Shown: positions 1-6,121 of the stretch, piece after piece
How the letters are laid out: each line of letters begins with the position of its first letter
Position numbering within the stretch: position 1 is the first letter of the stretch
Assembly: GCA_036732755.1 (NCBI GenBank)
Contig: DAINBU010000186.1
Location: 1 to 7,396 of the forward strand
From: DASRRB01 sp036732755
Lineage (GTDB): Bacteria > Planctomycetota > B15-G4 > SIAN01
DNA: 7,396 bases
Direction of reading: 5' to 3'
Position numbers and translations under genes: made by a program
The notes under the pieces: generated by a model
What the model was told of the DNA's origin: nothing
The model's database searches: none
What the model saw: only the letters and a program-made list of their open reading frames with translations

Positions 1-168
1 GCTGCCGCTGCTCACGCCGCAGGTGTAGAGCTGGTCGAGCAGGAAGCGGCGCCGCTTCCAGGCGTGGCGCACGTAGAGCGTCGACTCGAAGAGGAGCTCG
101 ACCGTCTCGCCCGCGCCGAGGACGGCGCGCTCGATGGTCTCCCCGAGGAACGCGAAGAAGCGGGTCAC
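1..168 (-). CDS. MlaE/YrbE-family ABC transporter permease, N-terminal fragment
   Basis: Only the first 56 codons lie in the window; the gene continues past position 1. The GTG start at 166-168 overlaps the stop of the upstream gene (TGA, 165-167) as GTGA, the usual sign of translational coupling. The fragment begins VTRFFAFLGETIERAVLGAG, then has a basic stretch (HAWKRRR, about residues 36-42) followed by FLLDQLYTCGVSS. This resembles the start of MlaE/YrbE permeases: an amphipathic N-terminal helix, basic residues, then an 'xQLYxxGVxS' segment before the first membrane helices. In characterised systems MlaE is the inner-membrane permease that, with the MlaF ATPase and an MCE-domain protein, moves phospholipids between inner and outer membranes. 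The membrane helices lie outside the window, so the call rests on this short N-terminus and is moderately sure. Paralogues are common, so I give no symbol. Confidence 0.62.
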   Translation of the reverse strand, partial: MTRFFAFLGETIERAVLGAGETVELLFESTLYVRHAWKRRRFLLDQLYTCGVSSGS

Positions 169-1627
169 TTCGCGACGACCTCCGGCGTGAGCAGCGGCAG
201 CCCGAGCAGGCGCAGCTCCGCGCCGCCCGCATCGGCGGCGGCGCGGGCGGCGCGGAGCTGCGCCTGCGCCGGTCGTCCCAGCGCGCCGACGCGAGGAGCG
301 GCAGCGAGAAGCGCCGCTCGTCCCCGGTCGCGCTCCATTGGACCAGCCGGAAGGCGGCGGCGCCGTCCCGGTCGCCGTCGGCGGTCCGGCGGTTCCGGTA
401 CAGCTCGAAGAGGGGGCCCCAGTTGGCCTCGAAATCGGAGGTGTAGCGCTCGACGTCCATGGGGAGCAGCGCGATCACCTTGGTCTCGTCGACGCCCGCC
501 TCGCTCTTGGTCGAGAAGAGCGGCCAGAGCTTGAACATGCCGTCGGGCGCGCGGCCGTCGCGGAACTCCTTCGCTTCGTGGTGCACGAACGGCACGAAGT
601 CGAAGGTGCGCTTGGTCCAGCCGCGCTCGCCCGGCTCGCGCACCTCGCGCAGCCAGAACAGCGGGACCGCCCACGCCTGGCTCGAGATCTCGGGGCTCTC
701 GTAGTGGGCGTAGAAGGGGAAGAGACGCAGGCGGTCGAACTCGCGCGTGTGCTCGCGCTGGAAGAAGGGCCACAGGTAGTCGTTGCGGAAGTACACCTCC
801 TCGTACGGGAGTCCCTGCGCGTCGGTCTCGACGTAGCGCTGGCTCTTGAAGCGGAAGAACGGCCAGAGGAAGGTGAGGTAGCGCTTGCGCTTGCCGGTCT
901 CGATGCCGAACAGCGGCCACAACGTGACGTTGCGCGTCGGGTCGCTGGTGTCGAGGTCGTTCCTCTGCCAGTGGACGAACGGCCAGAGCACCGACCACTT
1001 GTCGTACTTGCCCTCGTACTGCCAGTGGCCGGCGATCGGGAGCAGGTGCCACGAGCCGTCGCGCGGCCCGCCGTCGACCCAGCCGATGAACGGCGTCAGG
1101 CTGTAGAAGGTCTCCGGCTCGGTGATGTTCTTCATCGCACGGTAGTAGAGCGGGAAGAGGAAGAACGACATCTCCGAGAAGCCCATGAAGGTCTTGATCG
1201 TCCCGAACAGGGGGAAGAACGCGAAGTAGTTCTCTTCCTCGCGCGGCCCCCGTCCGAACCAGAAGATCGGGAAGAACATGACGTCGGTGTCGGGGCTGGT
1301 GCTCCCCGACGAATGGGTCTTCGCCCACGACAGGGCGAGGAAGCGGTAGGACGACTCGTCGGCGGTCCAGCGCGCCGCGAACAGCGGGTCGAGCACCTGT
1401 CCGCGCGTCTCGGTCGAGGTGGCGACGCGCCGCCACAGCGGGTGGAACGCCGTCTCGCGCCGGTCGGGCGTGCGCGTGTCGTCCCAGAACGGCCCGGCCG
1501 AGGTGGCGCGGCTCTCCGCGCCGCGCTCGGTGACGCGCGCGTTCCCGACGTAGAAGGGGTTCAAGTCCCAGTCGAGGCCGGCGCACGCCGACGCGGACGT
1601 CGCGGCGACGGCAGCGAGGGAGCGCAC
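165..1627 (-). CDS. Unrecognised aromatic-Pro motif-repeat lipoprotein (apparent frameshift near its 3' end)
   Basis: I do not recognise this protein. From a GTG at 1625-1627 it reads VRSLAAVAATSASAC, a short hydrophobic signal ending in a possible lipobox (ASA|C, Cys15; -3 is Ala, so weak). The mature part carries about twenty copies of a motif [hydrophobic]-[aromatic/x]-Pro-[L/F/I]-[F/Y/L]. Examples are FFPIF, FFPLF, LFPLY, LWPFV, LWPLF, LWPFF, LFPFY, FVPFV and WGPLF. The motif Pro residues fall at about 24, 46, 63, 81, 120, 139, 159, 179, 197, 216, 238, 256, 287, 304, 322, 346, 369, 389, 405 and 443. Alternating hydrophobic/polar residues around each copy suggest short beta strands with charged turns. 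The frame is convincing to about position 266 (residue 454). It then turns into Arg/Ser/Cys-rich text, while the next frame supplies a sensible end, LRLLGLPLLTPEVVAK then TGA at 165-167. The total would be about 487 residues. The overlap with the following MlaE-type gene suggests an envelope role. A TTG at 1684 is a less likely start. Confidence 0.6.
255..300 (-). other. Apparent frameshift in the motif-repeat lipoprotein gene
   Basis: Reading on the minus strand, the frame that gives FSLPLLASARWDD (codons down to about position 266) stops looking like protein just afterwards. The adjacent frame then gives AQLRAARAAADAGGAELRLL and a stop overlapping the next gene's start. Joining them requires stepping back one base near 262-270, which is equivalent to one base missing from this sequence. 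I see no A/T-rich slippery heptamer of the kind used in programmed -1 frameshifting, so a single-base deletion (real or an assembly error) is the simplest explanation. Neither frame contains a stop across this interval, so the exact point is uncertain by a few codons. Confidence 0.55.
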
Positions 1628-1750
1628 GAGCGCCGAAAAACCTGCGCGCCCGCCCGCGCGCGCGCAACGTGCGTGTCGACCCAAACGCCCCTCCCGGCCG
1701 CGATCGGACGCCGCGCGAAGTTATGCTCGCGCGCTTTCGGGCGCAAACGA
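1628..1750. promoter_or_regulatory. Divergent intergenic region, lipoprotein gene / trpS
   Basis: These 123 bases separate the divergent starts of the motif-repeat lipoprotein (minus) and trpS (plus), so promoters for both transcripts are expected here. The only -10-like word toward trpS that I see is TATGCT at 1722-1727 (four of six matches to TATAAT). I find no convincing -35 box 16-18 bases upstream of it. A CG-alternating tract lies at about 1655-1666. No hairpin-plus-T-run terminator is visible. The promoter role is inferred from gene arrangement, not from clear elements. Confidence 0.35.
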
Positions 1751-2761
1751 ATGGCACGACATCGGATCTTCAGCGGGATGCAGCCGACCGGCGAGGCGCA
1801 CCTGGGGAACTACCTCGGCGCGATCCGGCAGTGGGTCGAACTCCAAGAGGCGCCCGACGCGCCGGAAGCCTTCTATTCGATCGTCGACTACCACGCGCTC
1901 TCGATCGCGATGACGGCGGACCAGCTGCGCGCGTGGACGTTCGACATGGCGGCGACGTTCCTCGCGTGCGGGCTCGATCCGAAGCGCGTCGTGCTGTTCC
2001 GCCAGTCCGACGTGCCGGAGCACACCGAGCTCGCGTGGATCCTGGCGACGTCGGCGGCCATGGGCGACCTCTCCCGCATGACGCAGTTCAAGGAGAAGTC
2101 GGAGCAGAACCGCGACAACGTCAACGCCGGCATTTTCATCTATCCCGTGCTCCAGGCGGCCGACATCCTGCTCTACAAGGCCGACCGCGTGCCGGTGGGG
2201 GAGGACCAGGTGCAGCACCTCGAGCTCGCGCGCGAGCTCGCGCGCCGGTTCAACCGCCGCGTCGGGTTCGACGTCTTCCCGGAGCCGCAGCCGCTGCTCT
2301 CCAAGGTGACGCGGCTGAAGGGCCTCGACGGCTCCGCGAAGATGTCGAAGTCGAAGGGGAACACGGTGGCGTTGAGCGATGCGCCCGACGCGATCCGCGC
2401 CAAGATCAAGGTCGCGGTCACCGACCCGGCGCGCCTGCGCCGGTACGACCCGGGCCACCCCGAGGTGTGCAACGTCTTCACCCTCCATGGATCCTTCACC
2501 GCGCCGCTGAACGCAGCGCGCTACGCCGAGATCGATCGCGACTGCCGCTCCGGCGCGCTCGGCTGCGTCGACTGCAAGAAGGAGCTCGCCGACCGCGTGG
2601 TCGAGCACCTGACGCCGATCCGCGAGCGGCTCGAGGCGCTGCGCGCGAAGCCGGACGAGCTCGAGGCGGTGCTCGCCGACGGCGGGAAGCGGGCGGGCGA
2701 GGTGGCGCGCGCGACGATGGAGGATGTGCGCGCGCGCATCGGCGTGCGTCCGTCGCGGTGA
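1751..2761 (+). CDS. trpS: Tryptophanyl-tRNA synthetase, Fe-S-motif type
   Basis: This 336-residue protein is a class I aminoacyl-tRNA synthetase that activates tryptophan with ATP and charges tRNA-Trp in the cytoplasm. The start gives MARHRIFSGMQPTGEAHLGN, the standard TrpRS opening, with the HIGH-type signature at H17-L-G-N20. The second class I signature, KMSKS, is at 197-201. GEDQVQHLELARE, before it, is typical of the family. Four cysteines, C240-x24-C265-x6-C272-x2-C275, match the spacing of the [4Fe-4S] motif known from Thermotoga maritima TrpRS (C-x22-C-x6-C-x2-C), except for two extra residues in the first loop. Cluster binding is therefore inferred. Length is normal for bacterial TrpRS. 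It is the first gene of an operon: its TGA overlaps the GTG of the next gene by four bases. No strong Shine-Dalgarno is seen ahead of the ATG, but homology fixes the start. Confidence 0.97.
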   Translation: MARHRIFSGMQPTGEAHLGNYLGAIRQWVELQEAPDAPEAFYSIVDYHALSIAMTADQLRAWTFDMAATFLACGLDPKRVVLFRQSDVPEHTELAWILATSAAMGDLSRMTQFKEKSEQNRDNVNAGIFIYPVLQAADILLYKADRVPVGEDQVQHLELARELARRFNRRVGFDVFPEPQPLLSKVTRLKGLDGSAKMSKSKGNTVALSDAPDAIRAKIKVAVTDPARLRRYDPGHPEVCNVFTLHGSFTAPLNAARYAEIDRDCRSGALGCVDCKKELADRVVEHLTPIRERLEALRAKPDELEAVLADGGKRAGEVARATMEDVRARIGVRPSR

Positions 2762-3900
2762 GCCGGCGCGCCGCGCTCGCCCTGCTCGCGTTCGGCGCGG
2801 CTGCGTGCGAGTCGCCGCCCCCGATCGAGCCGATCGTGATGGCGGCTTCGGTGCAGTCCGACGCCGACGCCGCGCGCCGCGTGCGCGACGACGTGCTCGA
2901 GCGCGGCAGCGAGGTGGCGCGCGCGCAGCTCGACGAGGCGCTCGCGGCGGCGCGCCGCGCCCGCGACGGCGCGCCCGACGACTTCCGCATCGCCTGCCTC
3001 GTGCAGGACCTCGAGTTCCTCGCCGACCCGCGCGCCGCGCGCTTGCAGTACGCGGCGGCCACGGGCAGCGCGCGCGAGAAGACGCTCGCGGCGCGGGCGC
3101 TCCTCCCGGAGCGGATGAGCGAGGCGCGCGACCTCTTGATCAAGGCGTGCGACCAGGACCCGGCGTTCGGCTGGTCGCGCTACGGGCTCGCCCGGGTCGA
3201 GAGCGACCTCGGGCGCAACGACCAGGCGCTCGCCGAGGCGCTCGCGGCGGTGCGGCTCGAGCCGTCGCTGCTCGAGGCGCTGCGCCTCTACGCCGACCTC
3301 GCCGGCTCGACCGGGGCGCGCGAGGACGCGCTGTGGGCGCGGCGCGAGCTGGTCGCGGCGACCGGCGGCGACCTGCGCGAGCGGTTCCGCTACGCCCGAC
3401 TGCTGCTCGAGTCGAACGCGAAGCGCGACGCCTCCGCGGCCGAAGTCGAGCTGCGCGCCATGGTCGAGCAGATCGGCGAGCCGCCGCCGCCGGCCTTCCG
3501 CAAGGTGCTGAGCGACGTCTACGTGGCGATCGGCTGCTCCTACTCGCAGCGCTACCGCTACGACGAGGCGATCGCCTGGTGGCGCCAAGCGCTGACGCTC
3601 GACTTCGAGTCGCTGACGGCGCTCGCCAACATCGGCGGCGTCGAGTTGAACCGCGCCGACGACACCGACGGCGCGGTGCGGCGGCGCCACCAGGAGGCCG
3701 CGCTCGCGGCCTACGAGGAGTACATGCTGCGCGCGCAGGGGCTCACCACGCCGCTCCCCTCCAACGAGATCCGCTACCGCTACTTCTCCGTCCCCGAGCA
3801 CGTGCTCACGCTGCGCAAGCTGCTCGGGCTGCCGGCGGAGCAGGAGGAGACGGTCGCGGAGACCGACCTCGGGCCGCGCTGGCCGGAGGCGGGCCGGTGA
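2758..3900 (+). CDS. TPR-repeat lipoprotein of unknown function
   Basis: This 380-residue protein starts at a GTG overlapping the trpS stop as GTGA. The N-terminus, VSRRAALALLAFGAAAC, has two arginines, a short hydrophobic core and a cysteine at residue 17, so it is a likely lipoprotein signal peptide. The -3 position of the lipobox is Ala rather than Leu. The next residues, ESPPPIEP, resemble an export linker. The remainder is helical and Ala/Arg/Glu-rich with tetratricopeptide-like repeats. One clear unit runs from about residue 136 (AFGWSRYGLARVESDLGRND) to 169, ending in VRLEPS. The following helices (about 170-240) look like degenerate repeats. Another good unit lies at about 253-286 (YSQRYRYDEAIAWWRQALTL), followed by ALANIGGVEL. 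TPRs bind partner proteins, but no enzymatic motif is visible. A periplasmic or outer-membrane-anchored scaffold is inferred. Its place between trpS and dtd does not explain its role. Confidence 0.8.
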   Translation: MSRRAALALLAFGAAACESPPPIEPIVMAASVQSDADAARRVRDDVLERGSEVARAQLDEALAAARRARDGAPDDFRIACLVQDLEFLADPRAARLQYAAATGSAREKTLAARALLPERMSEARDLLIKACDQDPAFGWSRYGLARVESDLGRNDQALAEALAAVRLEPSLLEALRLYADLAGSTGAREDALWARRELVAATGGDLRERFRYARLLLESNAKRDASAAEVELRAMVEQIGEPPPPAFRKVLSDVYVAIGCSYSQRYRYDEAIAWWRQALTLDFESLTALANIGGVELNRADDTDGAVRRRHQEAALAAYEEYMLRAQGLTTPLPSNEIRYRYFSVPEHVLTLRKLLGLPAEQEETVAETDLGPRWPEAGR

Positions 3901-3901
3901 G
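3896..3901 (+). promoter_or_regulatory. Ribosome binding site of dtd
   Basis: GGTGAG lies six bases before the dtd GTG start and spans the stop codon of the TPR lipoprotein gene. This supports the GTG at 3908 and coupled translation of the two genes. Confidence 0.55.
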
Positions 3902-3907
3902 CGCGCC

Positions 3908-4438
3908 GTGATCGCAGTCATCCAGCGCGTGCGGCGTGGCGAGGTCACCGTCGACGGCGCGCGCGTCGGCGGCGTCGCGCGCGGCTTCGTCCTTCTGCTC
4001 GGAGTGGCGCACGGCGACGGCGAGCGCGAGGCGGCCTACCTCGCGCGCCGCATCCACGAGCTGCGCGTCTTCGAGGACGGGCAGGGGAAGATGAACCGCT
4101 CGCTCGCCGACGTCGGCGGCGCGGTGCTCGCCGTCTCGCAGTTCACGCTGCTCGCGAACCTGAAGGGCGGGCGGCGGCCCGACTTCCTCGGCGCCGCGGC
4201 GCCCGACGAGGGGCGGCGCTGGTTCGACCGCTTCGTCGAGCTCCTGCGTGAACGTGGCGTCACGGTCGAGACCGGGAGCTTCGGTGCGTCGATGGTGGTC
4301 GCGCTCGAGAACGAAGGGCCGGCGACGTTCCTGCTCGACACGCGCGACCTGCTCCCCGCGTCGGCCGGACCGGCCCTTCCCGACGTGCCGTCGCGCCCGG
4401 GAGCCGGGCCTGGATCGGAGCCGGGCGAGCGCGTCTAA
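3908..4438 (+). CDS. dtd: D-aminoacyl-tRNA deacylase
   Basis: This 176-residue protein hydrolyses the ester bond of D-aminoacyl-tRNAs (D-Tyr, D-Trp, D-Asp and others), and also Gly-tRNA-Ala in characterised enzymes, so it proofreads chirality in the cytoplasm. The GTG start gives (M)IAVIQRVRRGEVTVDGARVG, the canonical DTD opening. The catalytic-pocket signature SQFTLLA begins at residue 77, and KGGRRPDF follows. The Gly-cisPro motif is at G137-P138 within NEGPAT (N135 on), the position expected for DTD, and it excludes L-aminoacyl substrates. The family usually ends near residue 145-150. Here LLDTRDLLPA is followed by a tail of about 25 residues rich in Pro, Gly and Ala that is probably disordered. 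It is the last gene of the trpS operon, seven bases after the TPR gene. DTD and TrpRS act on related substrates, since TrpRS can mischarge D-Trp. Confidence 0.95.
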   Translation: MIAVIQRVRRGEVTVDGARVGGVARGFVLLLGVAHGDGEREAAYLARRIHELRVFEDGQGKMNRSLADVGGAVLAVSQFTLLANLKGGRRPDFLGAAAPDEGRRWFDRFVELLRERGVTVETGSFGASMVVALENEGPATFLLDTRDLLPASAGPALPDVPSRPGAGPGSEPGERV

Positions 4439-4446
4439 GCACTTGG

Positions 4447-4474
4447 TTGACAGACGGTTAAAGGCCGCTAGGTT
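4447..4474 (+). promoter_or_regulatory. Predicted sigma-70-type promoter for the HU-family gene
   Basis: A perfect TTGACA (-35) lies at 4447-4452. TAGGTT (-10, three of six matches including the key first T, A and last T) follows at 4469-4474 after a 16-base spacer. The site starts nine bases after the dtd stop and reads toward the HU-family gene. It is the clearest promoter-like signal in the window. The weak -10 keeps confidence moderate. Confidence 0.55.
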
Positions 4475-4575
4475 GCGCCGCCATTCGAGCCGGTGCTGTC
4501 GGGGGAAAAGGGGTGGTCAACGGGGCGCTCGGCGCGCACGTCGACCGTGGCGGCAGCCGCTCGGGAATGGGCGCA
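4475..4575 (+). other. Leader region of the HU-family gene
   Basis: About 100 bases lie between the predicted promoter and the chosen start. They include a purine-rich GGGGGAAAAGGGG run (4500-4512) immediately before a GTG at 4513, and an ATG at 4567, both in frame with the HU gene. These could give an N-terminally extended protein (up to 136 residues). The extra residues (VNGALGAHVDRGG and on) do not resemble the family, so I treat this stretch as a 5' leader. No stable long hairpin was found by eye. Confidence 0.4.
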
Positions 4576-4923
4576 ATGGCCACGATCACGAAGAAGGAAC
4601 TCGTCAACCGGATCGCCGAGCGAACCGGCCAGACCAAGGTCGTGGCCAAGGAGATCCTGCAGATGTTCCTCGACGAGATCATCCGGGAGCTCTCGGAGGG
4701 GAACCGCCTCGAGTTTCGCGACTTCGGCGTCTTCGAGGTCAAGCCGCGCCGCGCCCGCCGCGCGCAGAATCCGCGGACCCTGCAGAAGGTCGAGGTCCCG
4801 CCCAAGCGGGTGGTGAAGTTCAAGGTCGGCCGCGTGATGCGTGACCGCGTGAGCCACGGCCTCACGAAAGGCGAGGGGGCGCGCGCCGCCGACGGCCGCG
4901 CCGCGGCGAATCCGGGCGCCTGA
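4576..4923 (+). CDS. HU/IHF-family DNA-binding protein
   Basis: This 115-residue small basic histone-like protein bends DNA as a dimer and compacts the nucleoid. From the ATG at 4576 it reads MATITKKELVNRIAERTGQT, the usual start of HU/IHF proteins. The helical dimerisation part spans about residues 1-42, and the beta saddle begins at LEFRDFGVFEV (45-55). The DNA-clasping arm contains QNPRT at 64-68, with the intercalating proline at P66, and VPPKRVVKFKVG (74-85) returns to the core. The core ends near residue 92. The last 23 residues, Gly/Ala-rich with a few charged residues, are a tail beyond the normal 90-95 residue length. Whether it acts as HU or as one IHF subunit cannot be decided from this sequence. 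A GGGA at 4563-4566 could be a weak ribosome site. Its own promoter (4447-4474) suggests expression separate from the trpS operon. Confidence 0.93.
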   Translation: MATITKKELVNRIAERTGQTKVVAKEILQMFLDEIIRELSEGNRLEFRDFGVFEVKPRRARRAQNPRTLQKVEVPPKRVVKFKVGRVMRDRVSHGLTKGEGARAADGRAAANPGA

Positions 4924-4951
4924 CCGGCTGCGGACCCGCGCCGCCGCCCGC

Positions 4952-6121
4952 CTACTTCGCCTCGAGCGCCTGCTCCAGGTCGGCCTCGAGGTCGTCGGGA
5001 TCCTCGACGCCGACCGAGATGCGCAGGAGCCCGTCGTCGAGCCCCCGCGCGCGCCGGATCTCTGCCGGGATCGACGCGTGGGTCATCGACGGCGGGTGCT
5101 CGATGAGCGACTCGACGCCGCCGAGGCTCTCCGCGCAGGCGAAGAGCTTCGTCGCGCCCGCCACGCGCTTGCCGCGCGCCACGTCGCCCTTCACGACGAA
5201 CGAGATCATCCCGCCGAACTGGCTCATCTGCCGTTTCGCGAGCGCGTGGCCCGGGTGGCCCGGCAGGCCGGGGTAGTGGACCTTCGTGACCTCCGGATGC
5301 TTCGCGAGGAACTGCGCGAGCCGCTGCGCCGTCGCGCAATGGCGGTCCATCCGCAGATGGAGCGTCTTCGTGCCGCGCAGCACGAGGAAGCAGTCGTTGG
5401 GGCCGGGCACGGAGCCGACCGCGTTCTGGAAGAAGGCGAGCTTCTGCGCGAGCTCGTCGTCGTCGACGATCAGCGCGCCGCCGATGACGTCGGAGTGGCC
5501 GCCGAGGTACTTCGTGACGCTGTGCAGCACGACGTCGAAGCCCGCTTCGAGCGGCCGCTGCAGGTAGGGCGTCGCGAAGGTGTTGTCGCAGACCGCCTTC
5601 GCGCCCGCCGCGTGCGCGAGCTGCGCGATCGCCGCGAGGTCGCAGATCTTGAGCAGCGGGTTGGTCGGCGTCTCGGTGAAGACGTACTTCGTCTCGGGCC
5701 GCAGCGCCCCCTTCACCGCGTCGAGGTCGCAGAAGTCGACGTAGGTGAACTTCACCCCGAAGTTGGCGTAGAGCCGCTCGAAGAGGCGCCACGTCCCGCC
5801 GTAGAGGTCGTCGCCGGCCACCACGTGGTCGCCGCTCTTCAGCAGGTTCATCACGTTGTTGGTCGCGGCGAGCCCGCTCGAGAAGCAGAGCCCGTGCTTG
5901 CCCCCCTCGAGCGAGGCGAGGTTGCGCTCGAGCGCGAGGCGCGTCGGGTTCTTGGTGCGCGCGTACTCGTACCCGTCGATCGGCTCCGCGGGCGCGCGCT
6001 GCCGGTAGGTCGAATTCTGGTAGATCGGGACCATCAGCGCACCGGTGAGCGGATCGGGCGGCTGCCCGGCGTGGACGGCGCGCGTGGCGAATCGGTGGGC
6101 GGCGGGTTCGTGGTCGTTCAT
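4952..6121 (-). CDS. Cystathionine gamma-synthase/gamma-lyase-type PLP enzyme
   Basis: This 389-residue member of the Cys/Met metabolism PLP-dependent family (fold type I) is full length and cytosolic. The Schiff-base lysine is K204 in HSVTKYLGGHSD. YEYARTKNPT (51-60) supplies the Tyr and Arg that bind the cofactor phosphate of the neighbouring subunit. FSSGLAAT (80-87) binds phosphate, Y107 (DDLYGGT) stacks on the PLP ring, and D179 (CDNTFATP) contacts the pyridine nitrogen. ETPTNP (150-155) and the C-terminal AESLGGVESLIEHP segment are typical of cystathionine gamma-synthase (MetB) and gamma-lyase. The two cannot be separated here, so its direction in transsulfuration is open and I give no symbol. 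It is convergent with the HU gene (28-base gap) and divergent from mutS2. The ATG at 6121 is the only reasonable start, since the next Met is residue 30. Confidence 0.93.
   Translation of the reverse strand: MNDHEPAAHRFATRAVHAGQPPDPLTGALMVPIYQNSTYRQRAPAEPIDGYEYARTKNPTRLALERNLASLEGGKHGLCFSSGLAATNNVMNLLKSGDHVVAGDDLYGGTWRLFERLYANFGVKFTYVDFCDLDAVKGALRPETKYVFTETPTNPLLKICDLAAIAQLAHAAGAKAVCDNTFATPYLQRPLEAGFDVVLHSVTKYLGGHSDVIGGALIVDDDELAQKLAFFQNAVGSVPGPNDCFLVLRGTKTLHLRMDRHCATAQRLAQFLAKHPEVTKVHYPGLPGHPGHALAKRQMSQFGGMISFVVKGDVARGKRVAGATKLFACAESLGGVESLIEHPPSMTHASIPAEIRRARGLDDGLLRISVGVEDPDDLEADLEQALEAK

Noticed and set aside
338..1750. In-frame upstream extension of trpS on the plus strand
   Set aside because: It runs antisense to the motif-repeat gene, and the residues do not resemble any TrpRS. 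The family start at 1751 is clear.
301..1757. Open frame of about 530 codons on the minus strand across the motif-repeat gene
   Set aside because: Upstream of about position 300 it is Arg/Ala/Pro-rich off-frame text. The adjacent frame gives the repeated motifs and a signal peptide. Only its last 33 codons or so (165-266) appear real, as the C-terminus after the frameshift.
1669..2757. In-frame upstream extension of the TPR lipoprotein
   Set aside because: It overlaps trpS entirely in another frame with Arg/Gly/Pro-rich composition. The GTG at 2758 gives a signal peptide and the four-base overlap.
2521..3948. Long minus-strand frame opposite the TPR gene
   Set aside because: Low-complexity Arg/Ala/Leu composition typical of the shadow of a high-GC gene, with no recognisable domain.
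4395..4409. GCCCGG-GAG-CCGGGC hairpin considered as a terminator for the trpS operon
   Set aside because: A six-base stem inside the dtd coding end with no T-run after it, so it is unlikely to terminate transcription.
4439..4575. Searched for a tRNA or small RNA gene between dtd and HU
   Set aside because: No cloverleaf arms, T-loop-like sequence or strong hairpin could be found; a leader region explains it better.
4924..4951. Possible bidirectional terminator between the convergent HU and PLP-enzyme genes
   Set aside because: Only 28 bases, with no stem longer than three or four pairs and no T-run on either strand.
4458..5792. Long minus-strand frame spanning the HU gene and part of the PLP-enzyme gene
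   Set aside because: It crosses a confidently identified gene on the opposite strand and one on the same strand in a different frame, with no family resemblance.
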